Assembly: GCA_003524435.1 (NCBI GenBank)
Contig: DQHP01000012.1
Coordinates: 284-27,224 of the forward strand
DNA from: Microbacterium sp.
GTDB taxonomy: Bacteria > Actinomycetota > Actinomycetes > Actinomycetales > Microbacteriaceae
Direction of reading: 5' to 3'
Length of the DNA: 26,941 nucleotides
Shown one piece after another: positions 7,540 to 17,182 of this stretch. A model generated the notes under the pieces. That model saw only the letters and a program-made list of their open reading frames with translations. It made no database searches and was not told where the DNA came from. Each line of letters begins with the position of its first letter. The stretch's first letter is position 1. The translations under genes and the position numbers were made by a program.

Positions 7540-8427
7540 TCAAGCCGCAAACGAAGTGAACTTCTCAGCCAACCTTTCCTTGGATGGGTAGTCAGCGAGA
7601 CGACGCGGCAAGGCCAGCGGACGCCCATGCATGTCCTGCAAGCCGTGCCGCAGCATCGGACCGTCGATCTCGTCAAGAAGGTCCCTGTCGATGCGTACCT
7701 CGTAGTCCGGCGTGATCCCGAGCAGATTCTGGTCATATGACGCGTGATGAATCTTGCACAGGGCAAGGCCGTTTGTGACTTCGGCGGCACCGCCAAACTG
7801 AGCGTCCGCGATGATGTGCGCGGCGTCGAGTAACTCGGCGTGCTTCAGCCTGCAGATCGCGCAAGACGTCTCGTAGGCTCGAAGCACGCGGGCGCGAAAC
7901 ATCGGCTGATGAAGCCGCGTCTTAACGAGGCGCTCGGCATACCTCCGCTCGTACTCCTTCAGATTCAGCGGATCATCGAAGTAGCGAAGCGACTCGTCCA
8001 GCGCAATGCTCACAACGCGTCGAACCGGATCGTCGTGAACGATGTACACGGGATAGAACGCGACGAAGAATCCAGGTCGCACGCCGAGAAAGCAGACCAA
8101 TGGGTCACCGTTCTCGAAGGCACGACGGAGCTTGACATTATCGCCGCCCTCACGCGACTGGTATGAGTAAGTGACCAATCCCTCAGGGCCAATCCCGTCA
8201 GAATAGCCCGTCCTCTTAGAACTTGTCATGATCGTCAGAGTCGAGTCGAAGTCGGCTGGGTTCCGAATGCCGCGACCAGTGTCTAGGAGGGGAATCCGCT
8301 CGCCGTTGAAGACGTAGTTGATGAGCACTTCACGGCTGTACTCATATGCGCCCGCGTTTCGCCGCGCATCAAGCCAGCGGAAGACGTCGTCACGGATAGC
8401 GTCCTGCTCGATTCGGGTCCGGGGCAT
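7540..8427 (-). CDS. HNH endonuclease, predicted restriction enzyme
   Basis: This 295-aa protein belongs to an actinobacterial HNH family (HNH_2 type). The N-terminal domain contains FNGERIPLLDTGRGIRNPAD and DGIGPEGLVTYSYQ, then LVCFLGVRPGFFVAFYPVYI, features shared by the family and probably involved in DNA recognition. The C-terminal nuclease has CAIC (C189, C192), LLDAAHII with H204, TNGLALCKIHH (N219, C224, H227, H228) and YDQNLLGI. It is thus a complete Zn-supported HNH centre. The start is taken at ATG 8427: a longer frame extends upstream, but its translation is unlike the family and would overrun the divergent promoter. The gene is divergent from the cytosine-5 methyltransferase, a classic restriction-modification layout, so it is probably the restriction partner. 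The cleavage site is unknown. Confidence 0.85.
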   Translation of the reverse strand: MPRTRIEQDAIRDDVFRWLDARRNAGAYEYSREVLINYVFNGERIPLLDTGRGIRNPADFDSTLTIMTSSKRTGYSDGIGPEGLVTYSYQSREGGDNVKLRRAFENGDPLVCFLGVRPGFFVAFYPVYIVHDDPVRRVVSIALDESLRYFDDPLNLKEYERRYAERLVKTRLHQPMFRARVLRAYETSCAICRLKHAELLDAAHIIADAQFGGAAEVTNGLALCKIHHASYDQNLLGITPDYEVRIDRDLLDEIDGPMLRHGLQDMHGRPLALPRRLADYPSKERLAEKFTSFAA

Positions 8428-8433
8428 GAGGTG

Positions 8434-8439
8434 ACCATA
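8434..8439 (-). promoter_or_regulatory. Possible -10 element of the HNH endonuclease gene
   Basis: On the minus strand TATGGT lies 6 nt before ATG 8427 with no Shine-Dalgarno between, fitting a leaderless transcript. The 258-bp region 8428-8685 must hold both divergent promoters and is a plausible place for coordinated control of the pair. No operator palindrome was found by eye. Confidence 0.35.
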
Positions 8440-8672
8440 ACGGATCTCCGCCCGGAACTGACACACACGATTTCCCTGCTGAGTGACGATGATGGGCGGA
8501 CTTGCGAATGCTTGGGCAACTTGCATCCGAACCGCTTCGCACGGCGACCAACGGCCGGTTACGTCCGTTGGTCGCCGACGCAGTCCCGGTACACCGCGGG
8601 CCGCTGTACATAAAGAATGAGTCGGACGGCTCGGCGGCACCGCGAGCCACGCCGTTGTCATCCGGACTCAGA

Positions 8673-8678
8673 TACAGT
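8673..8678 (+). promoter_or_regulatory. Possible -10 element of the cytosine-5 methyltransferase gene
   Basis: TACAGT (TANNNT pattern) ends 7 nt before ATG 8686 and no Shine-Dalgarno is present, so the mRNA is probably leaderless. A TTGTCA at 8655-8660 resembles a -35 box but is only 12 bp away, too close for a standard spacer. Confidence 0.35.
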
Positions 8679-8685
8679 GAGCTGC

Positions 8686-9870
8686 ATGAGCGCAGAGGGA
8701 AATCCAGACGGACATCCCCTCCGCCAGGTTATTCGTCCAAGTTTCCAAGACGGTTCTCGGTCGATCACTCTGGTCGATTTGTTCGCCGGTTGCGGCGGCA
8801 TCACTTTGGGTATCAGTCAGTCCGCTCATCAGCATGGCATCGCAACAGACATCGCGCTCGCCGTCGACTTCGAGCAGGCTGCGATCGACGTGTATCGCAC
8901 GAACTTCCCTTACGCCCGACGGGTCGAACTTGCATCGGTAGAGGATTTCTTCGACGGCACGCTTAATGAACCTCTGACGTTCAGAGAGACGCGCACACGT
9001 GAGTCGACGGGCGCTGTCGATGTACTCGTTGGCGGCCCCCCTTGCCAGGGGCACAGCAACCTCAATAATCACACGCGGCGAGTCGACGCAAAGAACGCGC
9101 TTTACCTTCGGATGGCGCGCGCCGCGGAGGTACTCGGGCCCCGCGTAGTACTGATCGAGAATGTGCCGGCAGTGCTGCGAGATCGTCATGAGGGCGAGAG
9201 CGTGGTGGTGCGCGCCCGAGAGCACCTTGAAAAGCTGCACTACCGAGTCGTCGACGATGTCGTCTCCGTTGCAAGTCTCGGGGTCGCGCAAACACGACGC
9301 CGCCACCTGCTCCTGGCAACGCAGGAGGGCGAGGTACACCCCGCAGACGTTTTTGAACAACTGGCCGCGACTGCCGTTGAACGAAACCTTGAGTGGGCGA
9401 TCGGCGATCTGTGCGAAATCGACGACGGCACCGCCTTCGACCGACGGCCCAAGGCGAAGGCTGAGAACCTAGCCCGTATGCAGTGGCTTCTCGAGCATCC
9501 CGACGTGTTCGACTTGCCGAATGCCCTGCGCCCGACATGCCACCAGGGTGATCACAGTTACAAGTCCATGTACGGGCAACTTCGGTGGGACGAGCCCGCG
9601 CAGACCATCACCAGCGGTTTTGGCAGCATCGGCCAGGGGCGTTATATGCATCCGGAGCAGGCACGGGCACTTACAGCCCACGAAGCTGCCCGTATCCAAG
9701 GGTTTCCCGACTACTTCGACTTCTCGGCATGCCCGACCCGTACAGCGCTCTCGACGATGATCGGCAATGCGGTGCCGCCCCAACTAGGGGCAGCAGTGTT
9801 GAGCACGGTCCTCGGTTTCCGCGAGCACCCATGGGACACTCGCGTGATGAGCGAACCTCACTCCGCCTAA
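8686..9870 (+). CDS. DNA (cytosine-5-)-methyltransferase
   Basis: This 394-aa enzyme transfers a methyl group from S-adenosylmethionine to C5 of cytosine in DNA. All key motifs are present: motif I DLFAGCGGITLG (31-42), motif IV GGPPCQGHS (117-125) with catalytic Cys120, motif VI ENV (158-160), the QTRRR of motif VIII and GNAVPPQLG near the end (motif X). The start at ATG 8686 is chosen over the longer frame from 8617 because conserved sequence begins soon after it and a -10-like box precedes it. It is divergent from an HNH nuclease, consistent with a type II restriction-modification pair. It also reads into drmD with only 63 bp between. Class 2 DISARM uses a C5 methylase (DrmMII), but here DISARM is class 1, so a DISARM role is only a possibility. 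Confidence 0.93.
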   Translation: MSAEGNPDGHPLRQVIRPSFQDGSRSITLVDLFAGCGGITLGISQSAHQHGIATDIALAVDFEQAAIDVYRTNFPYARRVELASVEDFFDGTLNEPLTFRETRTRESTGAVDVLVGGPPCQGHSNLNNHTRRVDAKNALYLRMARAAEVLGPRVVLIENVPAVLRDRHEGESVVVRAREHLEKLHYRVVDDVVSVASLGVAQTRRRHLLLATQEGEVHPADVFEQLAATAVERNLEWAIGDLCEIDDGTAFDRRPKAKAENLARMQWLLEHPDVFDLPNALRPTCHQGDHSYKSMYGQLRWDEPAQTITSGFGSIGQGRYMHPEQARALTAHEAARIQGFPDYFDFSACPTRTALSTMIGNAVPPQLGAAVLSTVLGFREHPWDTRVMSEPHSA

Positions 9871-9919
9871 ACGACGAGCCGGCAATACTGTAAACCGACA
9901 CTCCAAGTCGGCAGTGATT

Positions 9920-9926
9920 GGGAGGA
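9920..9926 (+). promoter_or_regulatory. Ribosome binding site of drmD
   Basis: GGGAGGA lies 7 nt before GTG 9934 and fixes this as the drmD start. Unlike the neighbouring accessory genes, the DISARM operon therefore has a leadered, Shine-Dalgarno-driven first gene. Confidence 0.7.
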
Positions 9927-9933
9927 TGTAAGC

Positions 9934-12900
9934 GTGGTAACGAATACGGAGGAGCGCGTGGCCCCGATCGAGGTGCCCGAAGTCGGGCAACTTGTCAACG
10001 TGAGAGGCGCCCGCTGGTCGGTAACCGACGTCTCTGCGCAATCCCTTCCGCGCAGCAGCGCAGACGACGGCCGCGCCGAACTGCAGAACGCCGTCACACT
10101 TCAGTCAATCGAGGATGACCACTACGGCCGCGAGCTCACTGTCGTCTGGGAGCTCGAACCAGGCCGCAGCGTCGTTCGCGAGCAGGGCCTCCCCGAACGC
10201 ATCGACCCGATGAAAATCGACAACCCGACCACGTTTGCCGCATACGTCGACGCGCTTCGCTGGGGCGCCTTGACGAGTGCCGATCCGAAGACCCTGCAGG
10301 CACCGTTCCGCAGCAGCGCGACGGTCGAGGACTACCAACTCGAACCTTTGCGGCGAGCGCTCGAGTCGCCACGCGCCAACATGCTCCTAGCCGATGACGT
10401 CGGCCTCGGCAAGACCATCGAGGCCGGCCTCGTCATCCAGGAGCTGCTGCTGCGCCATCGAGCACGATCAGTGATCATCGTGTGTCCCGCCGGGTTGCAG
10501 CTCAAGTGGCAGGAGGAGATGCGCGACAAGTTCGGCCTGAGTTTTGAAATCGTCAACTCAGAAACGATGAAGACGTTCCGCCGTACGTTCGGCGTGCACG
10601 CGAACCCGTTTCGCGTCTATCCACGAGTGATCGTTTCGATGTCCTGGCTCCCCTCGCCTCGCGCCGAACGCATGCTCGAGGAAGTGTACGCGAGCGTGAA
10701 GGACGCCGGCACGGCCACGCGCCGTGCGTTCGACATCCTCGTCGTCGATGAGGCACACCACGTAGCCCCCGCTACGCCGAGCCGCGGTGCCAACGGCCAG
10801 AAGGCCCGCTACGCCGTCGACAGCCAACGGACCGTAGCAGTGCGCCGTCTCGCGGAAGCCTGCGAGCACCGTCTTTTCCTCAGTGCAACACCGCACAACG
10901 GCTACACCGAGTCCTTCACCGCCCTGCTTGAGATGATCGACCAGCAGCGGTTCGCGCGCGGGGCCGACCTCGATGAGCAGGCGCTCCGCGAGGTGGCCGT
11001 GCGGCGGCTGAAGCGCGACCTTCCGAAGAAGGGCTTCCTCCCGCGCAAGGTGCAGACACTCATGTTCGAACCGACCGCGGGCGAAGCCGAGGCATACGAC
11101 CGACTCATCGCGTTCACGAAGCGCCGCAACGCCGCCGTGAAGCAGGAGCGCGGCAAGCGGGCGACCGATCTCGCGACGCTCATCCTCAAGAAGCGGTTCT
11201 TCTCTTCGCCAGTGGCGTTCGCATCGACGGCCGCGGCGTACCTCGCAGCACGAGGCGACGACGCCCTCGATCTGCCCGAGTACGACGACGTGCTCGGCGA
11301 GGAAGCTGCCGACGAGGAGGAGGGACGCGCAGAACAGCCAGAGCTCGAAGCACTCCGCAGCGCGAAGCGCGCGCAGGTCGCGCTGACCGCGGAGGACGTC
11401 GCCGACCTTGAGGCTTTGATCGCCTGGGGCTCACAGCACGAGGGCCGACCAGACACAAAACTCCAGGCGCTCATTCGGTTGATCGAAGGCATCGTAAAGG
11501 TACCTGCCCACGGCTGGGGAGATCAGCGGATCGTCGTCTTCACAGAGTACGTAAGCACCCTTGAGTGGCTGAAAGCCGTGCTCACCGCGCACGGCTACGG
11601 GGGCGACCGCCTCGCTGTCGTCGATGGCTCAGTCGATGCCGAGACGCGGGAAGACATCCGCGCGCGGTTCACCGCAACACCATCGGACGAGCCCGTGCGC
11701 ATTCTGCTCGCGACGGATGCCGCGGGCGAGGGCATCGACCTCCAGAACTACTGCCACCGACTGGTGAACTTCGACATCCCGTTCAACCCGAACCGCCTCG
11801 AGCAGCGCATCGGTCGCATCGACCGGTACGGACAGACACAGACGCCGCTGGTGTGGCACCCCCAGGCCACGGGCGGGGAGAGCGTGTACGCGAAGGACGT
11901 CGACCTGCTGCTGCGAGTGGCGCAGAAGATCTCCCAGGTTCGCCGCGACATCGGATCGGCGAACGAGATCATCGCCCCCGACCTGCAGCGCGAGCTCGGA
12001 TTTGGGGAGGGCCCGGCACGCAAACAGAAGACAGATGCCGGCGAGCAGGTCATCAACAAGGTCCTGCAGGAGGAGCATGAGCTGAGCCGTGAGCTCACGC
12101 GACTCGCCGAGCGGCTCCACAGCTCCCGCGACCGCATGCACCTGCACGAACAGAACTTGCTCCGCGTGATGGAGGAGGGTCTACGGGTCTCGGGTCAGCC
12201 GTCGTTGCGCGAGGTCGACGATCCTCGGGGGGACGGCGTGCTCTACGAGGTGCCCCGCGGACTCTCGAAGTCGTGGGTTCCGGCCCTCGACGGGCTCGAC
12301 ACGCGTCTGAACCGCGGTGCCTACCGGCCGCTGACCTTCGAGGAACAGCGTGCGCGTATCGGCACCGACACGGTGTTCGCTCATCTCGGCCATCCGCTAA
12401 TTCAGCGCGCGGCACGGGAGCTTCGCGGCCAAGTCTGGACGCGAACCGACCAGGTACGCGGCGTCAGCGCGGTCATCGTCGATGGACTCGACCAGTCGTT
12501 CGCCGCCGGCGTCGCCCGTCTTGTTCTCGTCGGTGAGAGCGGAGTCCGCTTGCACGAAGAGGTCTTCTTGGCAGGAACACGGATCTCTCGCAAGCAGGAG
12601 TTGGGTATCGATAAAGCAGAAAACCTGCTCGCCTCGGCGCTCGACGGTTCTCGCCTTTCGGCGCCCGACCAGTCGGCATTGCAGCGCGTAACCGAGCGCT
12701 GGAACACGGACGCCGGCCACCCCGAGGGCCTCGCAGCTCGTGTCAAGGACGCGATCGAGAAACGCGCCCAACGCCGCAAGCGCGAAGTCGCCGACGATCT
12801 CGAGACTCGTCGCGTCGCGGACCTCGCCGCGATCGACGCGATCTTCGACCGCTTTCGGGGCACCCTCACCGGTACCCTCGCCTCTGCCGAAGAGGCTCGT

Positions 12901-13131
12901 TTGGCTGGCGAACAGATGCTGTTCCAGTTCGACGAGGAGAAGGCGCAGCGGGAGAAGGATCTCGAACGCGTACGCAGACGTCTCGCAACCCTTGACGACG
13001 AGCAACGAGCGGAGCGTGAGTCCGTTGAGCGTCGTTATCGCAACGTGACCGCCCACACGTTCGTGGCCGCGCTCGTGTTCGCTCTGGCTCCCGATGGCGT
13101 ACAGAAGTTGGAGGCCGCTGGTGGCCGTTAG
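9934..13131 (+). CDS. drmD: DISARM SNF2-like helicase DrmD
   Basis: This 1065-aa SNF2/Swi2-type superfamily 2 ATPase is the helicase specific to class 1 DISARM. After an N-terminal small beta domain (VGQLVNVRGARWSVTDV) come Walker A DDVGLGKT (about 154-161), IIVCPAGLQLKWQEEM (motif Ia region), Walker B/DEAH VVDEAHHVAP (270-279) and motif III FLSATPHNG (about 314-322). The second RecA lobe has VVFTEYVSTLEWL, ATDAAGEGIDLQNY (593-606) and the arginine-finger motif QRIGRIDRYGQ (624-634). An acidic linker (GEEAADEEEG) and long charged helices follow at the C-terminus. All catalytic motifs are intact. In DISARM it is presumed to act with the methylase and the DrmAB core on incoming DNA. It begins the operon and overlaps drmMI by 11 bp. 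Confidence 0.95.
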   Translation: MVTNTEERVAPIEVPEVGQLVNVRGARWSVTDVSAQSLPRSSADDGRAELQNAVTLQSIEDDHYGRELTVVWELEPGRSVVREQGLPERIDPMKIDNPTTFAAYVDALRWGALTSADPKTLQAPFRSSATVEDYQLEPLRRALESPRANMLLADDVGLGKTIEAGLVIQELLLRHRARSVIIVCPAGLQLKWQEEMRDKFGLSFEIVNSETMKTFRRTFGVHANPFRVYPRVIVSMSWLPSPRAERMLEEVYASVKDAGTATRRAFDILVVDEAHHVAPATPSRGANGQKARYAVDSQRTVAVRRLAEACEHRLFLSATPHNGYTESFTALLEMIDQQRFARGADLDEQALREVAVRRLKRDLPKKGFLPRKVQTLMFEPTAGEAEAYDRLIAFTKRRNAAVKQERGKRATDLATLILKKRFFSSPVAFASTAAAYLAARGDDALDLPEYDDVLGEEAADEEEGRAEQPELEALRSAKRAQVALTAEDVADLEALIAWGSQHEGRPDTKLQALIRLIEGIVKVPAHGWGDQRIVVFTEYVSTLEWLKAVLTAHGYGGDRLAVVDGSVDAETREDIRARFTATPSDEPVRILLATDAAGEGIDLQNYCHRLVNFDIPFNPNRLEQRIGRIDRYGQTQTPLVWHPQATGGESVYAKDVDLLLRVAQKISQVRRDIGSANEIIAPDLQRELGFGEGPARKQKTDAGEQVINKVLQEEHELSRELTRLAERLHSSRDRMHLHEQNLLRVMEEGLRVSGQPSLREVDDPRGDGVLYEVPRGLSKSWVPALDGLDTRLNRGAYRPLTFEEQRARIGTDTVFAHLGHPLIQRAARELRGQVWTRTDQVRGVSAVIVDGLDQSFAAGVARLVLVGESGVRLHEEVFLAGTRISRKQELGIDKAENLLASALDGSRLSAPDQSALQRVTERWNTDAGHPEGLAARVKDAIEKRAQRRKREVADDLETRRVADLAAIDAIFDRFRGTLTGTLASAEEARLAGEQMLFQFDEEKAQREKDLERVRRRLATLDDEQRAERESVERRYRNVTAHTFVAALVFALAPDGVQKLEAAGGR
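13110..13114 (+). promoter_or_regulatory. Ribosome binding site deciding the drmMI start
   Basis: GGAGG, inside the end of drmD, lies 6 nt before GTG 13121. It favours this start, giving MAVRTRTEDTWEWL, over the ATG at 13094, whose upstream sequence has no such site. Confidence 0.6.
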
Positions 13132-16100
13132 GACCCGAACCGAAGACACGTGGGAGTGGCTGACGCTCGTAGACACCGATGGGCCGTTCCTCTCAAAGGC
13201 AGCGCTTCGCTCGTTCTACCCCCACGGCCTTCCCAAGCCGGATGCTTCGTTCGACGATGTCAACGCGACCTTCGTCGAGGAGCATACGCGCTGGCTGAAG
13301 GCATCCGCTTCGGCTTCGGCCGACGTCGCCCGCGAGGCGCGCGACCGCTGGGTCGCAGTCGTTCTGCGCGATCTCCTGCAGTGGGAGGACGCCCTGAACC
13401 TCGCGCCCGCGGCATCTCTCCGAGCTCATTCACCGAACAGTGCGATCACGGTCGCGCCCTGGGCGATACTCGAGACAGATGGTGCGCCGCGAGCACTCGT
13501 CACTATCGTCGACCGCACGGCGAATCTGCGTTCGACCGGCGCCGATGGGTGGTCGGCGAATGCGATCGACCGCATGGCGAACCTTCTCCGCGCAACGGGC
13601 GTCACGGTCGGCATCGTCACCGACGGCCGCTGGTGGGCGCTCGTCTCGGCGGCGAAAGTTGTGACGGCGGCGAGCGGTGTCTTCGATGCGCAGCTCTGGC
13701 GCGAGGAGCGCCCGAGCCGCGATGCGTTCTTCGCGCTCGCGAGCTTCACATCGATCGCGGGTGGCCTCCCCGAGAAGCGACTCGACCTCTTGTTCGCCGA
13801 GAGCGTCGCCAGCGCCGAGCAGATCACCGAGGCGCTCGGCGATCAGGTGCGTCGCGCGGTGGAGCTCGTGCTGCAGTCTTTCTCCGACGTGCACCTTCGT
13901 GCTCTCGCCGAGCATGGCGAGTCGCCACTGCCCGATGACCCCAAGCGCGTCTATGAGGGCGCAGTCACCGTGCTGATGCGCGTGGTGTTCCTCCTCTTCG
14001 CCGAAGAACGCGGTCTTCTACCCGAGCACGAGCTCTACCGAACTGCATACGCGATCTCGGATATCCGCGAGAGACTCGCAACCGAAGCACAGGCGAGTTC
14101 CGCTGAGGCGCTCGATCACACCTGGGAGACCTGGCATCGTCTGCTCGCCGCGAGCAGCGCGGTCTTCAACGGGACTTCATTCGAAGACATGCGGATGCCG
14201 GCCTACGGCGGCTCGCTCTTCGAACCGGCCCGGTTCCCGTGGCTTGAGGCCACCGACGGGCAAGGTCACCTGCTCGTGCGCGTCTCCGATCGGGCCATGC
14301 TTGAGGTGTTGACCGCGGTGCAGATCGCGATCGTTGCCGGCGACGCGCGCCACCTTTCTTTCCGCGAGCTCGACGTCGAGCAAATCGGGTATGTGTACGA
14401 GGGGCTGCTCGGCTACTCTGCCGAATATGCGCCCGAACTGGTCATCGGCCTCGAAGGCAGGAAGGCAGGCTTTGAGCCCGAAATCCCCCTCTCCGAGCTC
14501 AAGGCGGTCGCGGCTGCAGCCACCACACCAGCCGATTTCGCGAAGCGCCTCATCGAGCATCTGAAGAAGACGCAACAGCACGCGGAGACGAAAACTGCGA
14601 ATCAGATCGTGAAGGCGTATGCGTCAGCGGATGCCGAGAAGGAGGCCGACGCCCGGACGAAGCTCCGCCACACGCTGCTCGGTGATGACGAGACCGCAGA
14701 GCAGCTGTTGCCGTTCGCCGGCCTCATCCGCACCGACCTGCGCGACTTCCCCTACGTCGTCCCAGCCGGCGGAATTGTGATGACGGAATCACCGCAGCGC
14801 GCGAACACGGGCACGCACTACACCCCACGATCGCTTGCAGAAGAGGTCGTGCTGCACGCGCTCCAGCCGCTCGTGTACTCCCCTGGTCCGCTCGACACCG
14901 AAGACGAAACCCAGTGGAAGCTGAAATCGTCGACCGAGATCCTCGATCTCAAGGTTGCCGACATCGCCGTGGGCTCGGGCGCGTTCCTCGTTGCTGCGGC
15001 ACGGTACCTTGCGGCCCGGCTCGTCGAGGCGCGCGCACTCGAAGGTCTGGATGTCGCGAACGAGCCCGAACTCGAACGCTGGGCGATCCGCGAGGTCGTC
15101 GCCCGCTGCCTCTACGGCGCCGATATCAACGGCATGGCCGTCGAAATGTGCAAGCTCTCGCTCTGGCTCATCTCGATGGACCCGGGGAAGCCGTTCTCGT
15201 TCGTCGATGACCGTGTGTTCCACGGGAACTCGCTGCTCGGAGTGACGACCGAAGATCAGCTGCGGTATCAACACATCGATCCGGCGAAGAGCAAACTCAA
15301 GCCGCAGAAGTTGATGCACTTCGACATCGAAGCCGAACTGGAGCAGTCGGCACGGCTGCGCCGTGAGCTCTCGTCGGGTCAAGTCGATGACGCAGATCGA
15401 ATGCGTTCGTCTCGTGCCAAGCGGGCACTACTCAAGGAGTCGAAGCGCATCACAGCAAAGCTGCGCGACGTAGCGGACGGGATCATCGCGGCTGGGCTAC
15501 TCGAAGGAGGCAAACCCGGAGCGAAACTTGAGGCCAAATACGACGAACTTGCTGATGCCCTCCGCGATGCCCATCCAGACGACGGCAGCGCTCCCGACCG
15601 GCGGCGCCTCGAAACAATCATCGCGGCCGGTCTCATCCCGACGGTTGATACTGGCGAACCGCGCTGGGCGCCGCTGCATTGGATCCTTGAAGCTCCCGAC
15701 GTCATCCACGACCACGGCGGCTTCGACGCGATTATCGGTAATCCCCCCTTCCGCGGCGGCGGTCGAATCACCGGTGCTCAGGGCGTAAACGCACGCGACT
15801 TCTACGTGAATGTCGTAGCGGCCGGAAATCGTGGAAACGCTGACCTTTGTGCGTATTTCTTCCTGCGCGCTGTATCCGTCTCGCGAGAGTCCGCACTGAG
15901 CACGATCGGACTCCTGGCGACAAATACAATCGCACAGGGCGACACTCGGGGCGTTGGCCTCGATGCGATCGTCCCTGATCGTCGTCGAATTTACCGCGCG
16001 ATCCGAAGCCGTCGATGGCCCGCGCACGGAGCCAGCCTTGAGTTCGCGGCGGTGTGGCTTACCTCCGCGACCACCATGCTCCGACCGGTACTTGATGACT

Positions 16101-17182
16101 CTACTGTCGATGGGATATCGACGCTGCTCGAAGATCAGAGCCAGCATTCTGTCGACCCGTCGGAGCTCAATGCAAACCTGGGCTTGTCCTTCATCGGGCC
16201 CTACATTCTCGGAAAGGGCTTTGTTCTCCGTGAGTCCGAAGCCTCCCGCATGATCTCGGCGGACGAGCGCAATCGCGAGGTCATCCTGCCCTACCTGATC
16301 GGCGATGACCTGAACTCCGACCCTGAATGCGCAGCGGGGCGGTGGGTCATCAACTTCTTCGATTGGGATGAGGATCGAGCGGCCAACTACGTACTCCCGT
16401 ACGAGCACATCAAGGCCACGGTTAAGCCCGAGCGACAGCGACGAGACAAAACCGGCAATTTTGTGATCCGGAAGGCACGAGCCGAAAGGTGGTGGCAGTA
16501 CGCTGAGCGCGCGTCTGGAATGCAACGAGCGGTTCGTGACCTCGACAGCGTATTGGCGATTACCCTCACATCGAACGCGATGGCGTTCCAGCGAATCTCC
16601 ACGAAGCAGGTCATCGACCAGACGGCCCCTGTGGTCGCCACGGAGGACAACGCGGATCTCGCGATCCTTGCATCCTCGATCCACCAGCTCTGGGCTATCA
16701 AGTATGCGACCACGTTCGGGCGTGGGTTGCGCTATTCGATCGCGCGTAGCTTCCGGACCTTCCCCCTCCCGGCCACCAACGCCCGCCTTCGTGACATCGG
16801 CGAGAGGTTGGATCAAGAGCGTCGCGCGATTATGCGCCGACGCTCCCTCGGCGTCACGAGTCTTTACAACCTCGTGCACGCCCCCGATGTACAAGGCGAC
16901 GCCGATATCGACCTCATGCGCTCCATTCATATGCAGATCGACAAGGCTGTCATGGAAGCGTACGGCTGGACGGATATCCCCCTCGATCACGGCTTCCACA
17001 CGTACCGTCAGATGGAGCGGTGGACGGTGAGCCCGGCGGCACGCGTCGAAATCCTCGACCGATTGCTTGAGGAGAACCATCGGCGCGCGGCTGCCGAGGC
17101 CGCGGCCGGGCTGGGCTCGAAGAAGACGAAACAGGGCAAGTCGTTGGCGGAATCCGCGAAGCCCGAGGGAGCGATGTTCTAG
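13121..17182 (+). CDS. drmMI: DISARM class 1 adenine DNA methyltransferase DrmMI
   Basis: This is a very large (1353 aa) N6-adenine-type DNA methyltransferase, similar in build to type IIG/BrxX-like proteins. SAM-binding motif I reads DIAVGSGAFLVAAARYL (D614, G618, G620, F622) and the catalytic motif IV is NPPF (874-877) in FDAIIGNPPFRGGG. The N-terminal 450 residues and the C-terminal target-recognition-like region (with a LRYSIARSFRTFPLP segment) fit the family; no PD-(D/E)XK nuclease motif is evident. In DISARM the methylase marks host DNA as self, while the unmethylated partner system restricts phage. The stop overlaps the drmA start by one base (TAGTG), so translation is coupled. A 623-residue antisense frame across its 3' half is a shadow. 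Confidence 0.94.
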   Translation: MAVRTRTEDTWEWLTLVDTDGPFLSKAALRSFYPHGLPKPDASFDDVNATFVEEHTRWLKASASASADVAREARDRWVAVVLRDLLQWEDALNLAPAASLRAHSPNSAITVAPWAILETDGAPRALVTIVDRTANLRSTGADGWSANAIDRMANLLRATGVTVGIVTDGRWWALVSAAKVVTAASGVFDAQLWREERPSRDAFFALASFTSIAGGLPEKRLDLLFAESVASAEQITEALGDQVRRAVELVLQSFSDVHLRALAEHGESPLPDDPKRVYEGAVTVLMRVVFLLFAEERGLLPEHELYRTAYAISDIRERLATEAQASSAEALDHTWETWHRLLAASSAVFNGTSFEDMRMPAYGGSLFEPARFPWLEATDGQGHLLVRVSDRAMLEVLTAVQIAIVAGDARHLSFRELDVEQIGYVYEGLLGYSAEYAPELVIGLEGRKAGFEPEIPLSELKAVAAAATTPADFAKRLIEHLKKTQQHAETKTANQIVKAYASADAEKEADARTKLRHTLLGDDETAEQLLPFAGLIRTDLRDFPYVVPAGGIVMTESPQRANTGTHYTPRSLAEEVVLHALQPLVYSPGPLDTEDETQWKLKSSTEILDLKVADIAVGSGAFLVAAARYLAARLVEARALEGLDVANEPELERWAIREVVARCLYGADINGMAVEMCKLSLWLISMDPGKPFSFVDDRVFHGNSLLGVTTEDQLRYQHIDPAKSKLKPQKLMHFDIEAELEQSARLRRELSSGQVDDADRMRSSRAKRALLKESKRITAKLRDVADGIIAAGLLEGGKPGAKLEAKYDELADALRDAHPDDGSAPDRRRLETIIAAGLIPTVDTGEPRWAPLHWILEAPDVIHDHGGFDAIIGNPPFRGGGRITGAQGVNARDFYVNVVAAGNRGNADLCAYFFLRAVSVSRESALSTIGLLATNTIAQGDTRGVGLDAIVPDRRRIYRAIRSRRWPAHGASLEFAAVWLTSATTMLRPVLDDSTVDGISTLLEDQSQHSVDPSELNANLGLSFIGPYILGKGFVLRESEASRMISADERNREVILPYLIGDDLNSDPECAAGRWVINFFDWDEDRAANYVLPYEHIKATVKPERQRRDKTGNFVIRKARAERWWQYAERASGMQRAVRDLDSVLAITLTSNAMAFQRISTKQVIDQTAPVVATEDNADLAILASSIHQLWAIKYATTFGRGLRYSIARSFRTFPLPATNARLRDIGERLDQERRAIMRRRSLGVTSLYNLVHAPDVQGDADIDLMRSIHMQIDKAVMEAYGWTDIPLDHGFHTYRQMERWTVSPAARVEILDRLLEENHRRAAAEAAAGLGSKKTKQGKSLAESAKPEGAMF

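Noticed and set aside
8655..8660. TTGTCA as a -35 box for the C5 methyltransferase
   Set aside because: Only 12 bp from the candidate -10 box, outside the usual 16-18 bp spacing.
8428..8661. Upstream extension of the HNH gene by 78 residues
   Set aside because: The added sequence resembles no family member and covers the divergent promoter region; ATG 8427 gives the normal family start.
12397..13176. Minus-strand open frame of 259 residues opposite the end of drmD
   Set aside because: No recognisable domain; drmD is intact over the same bases, so this is an antisense shadow.
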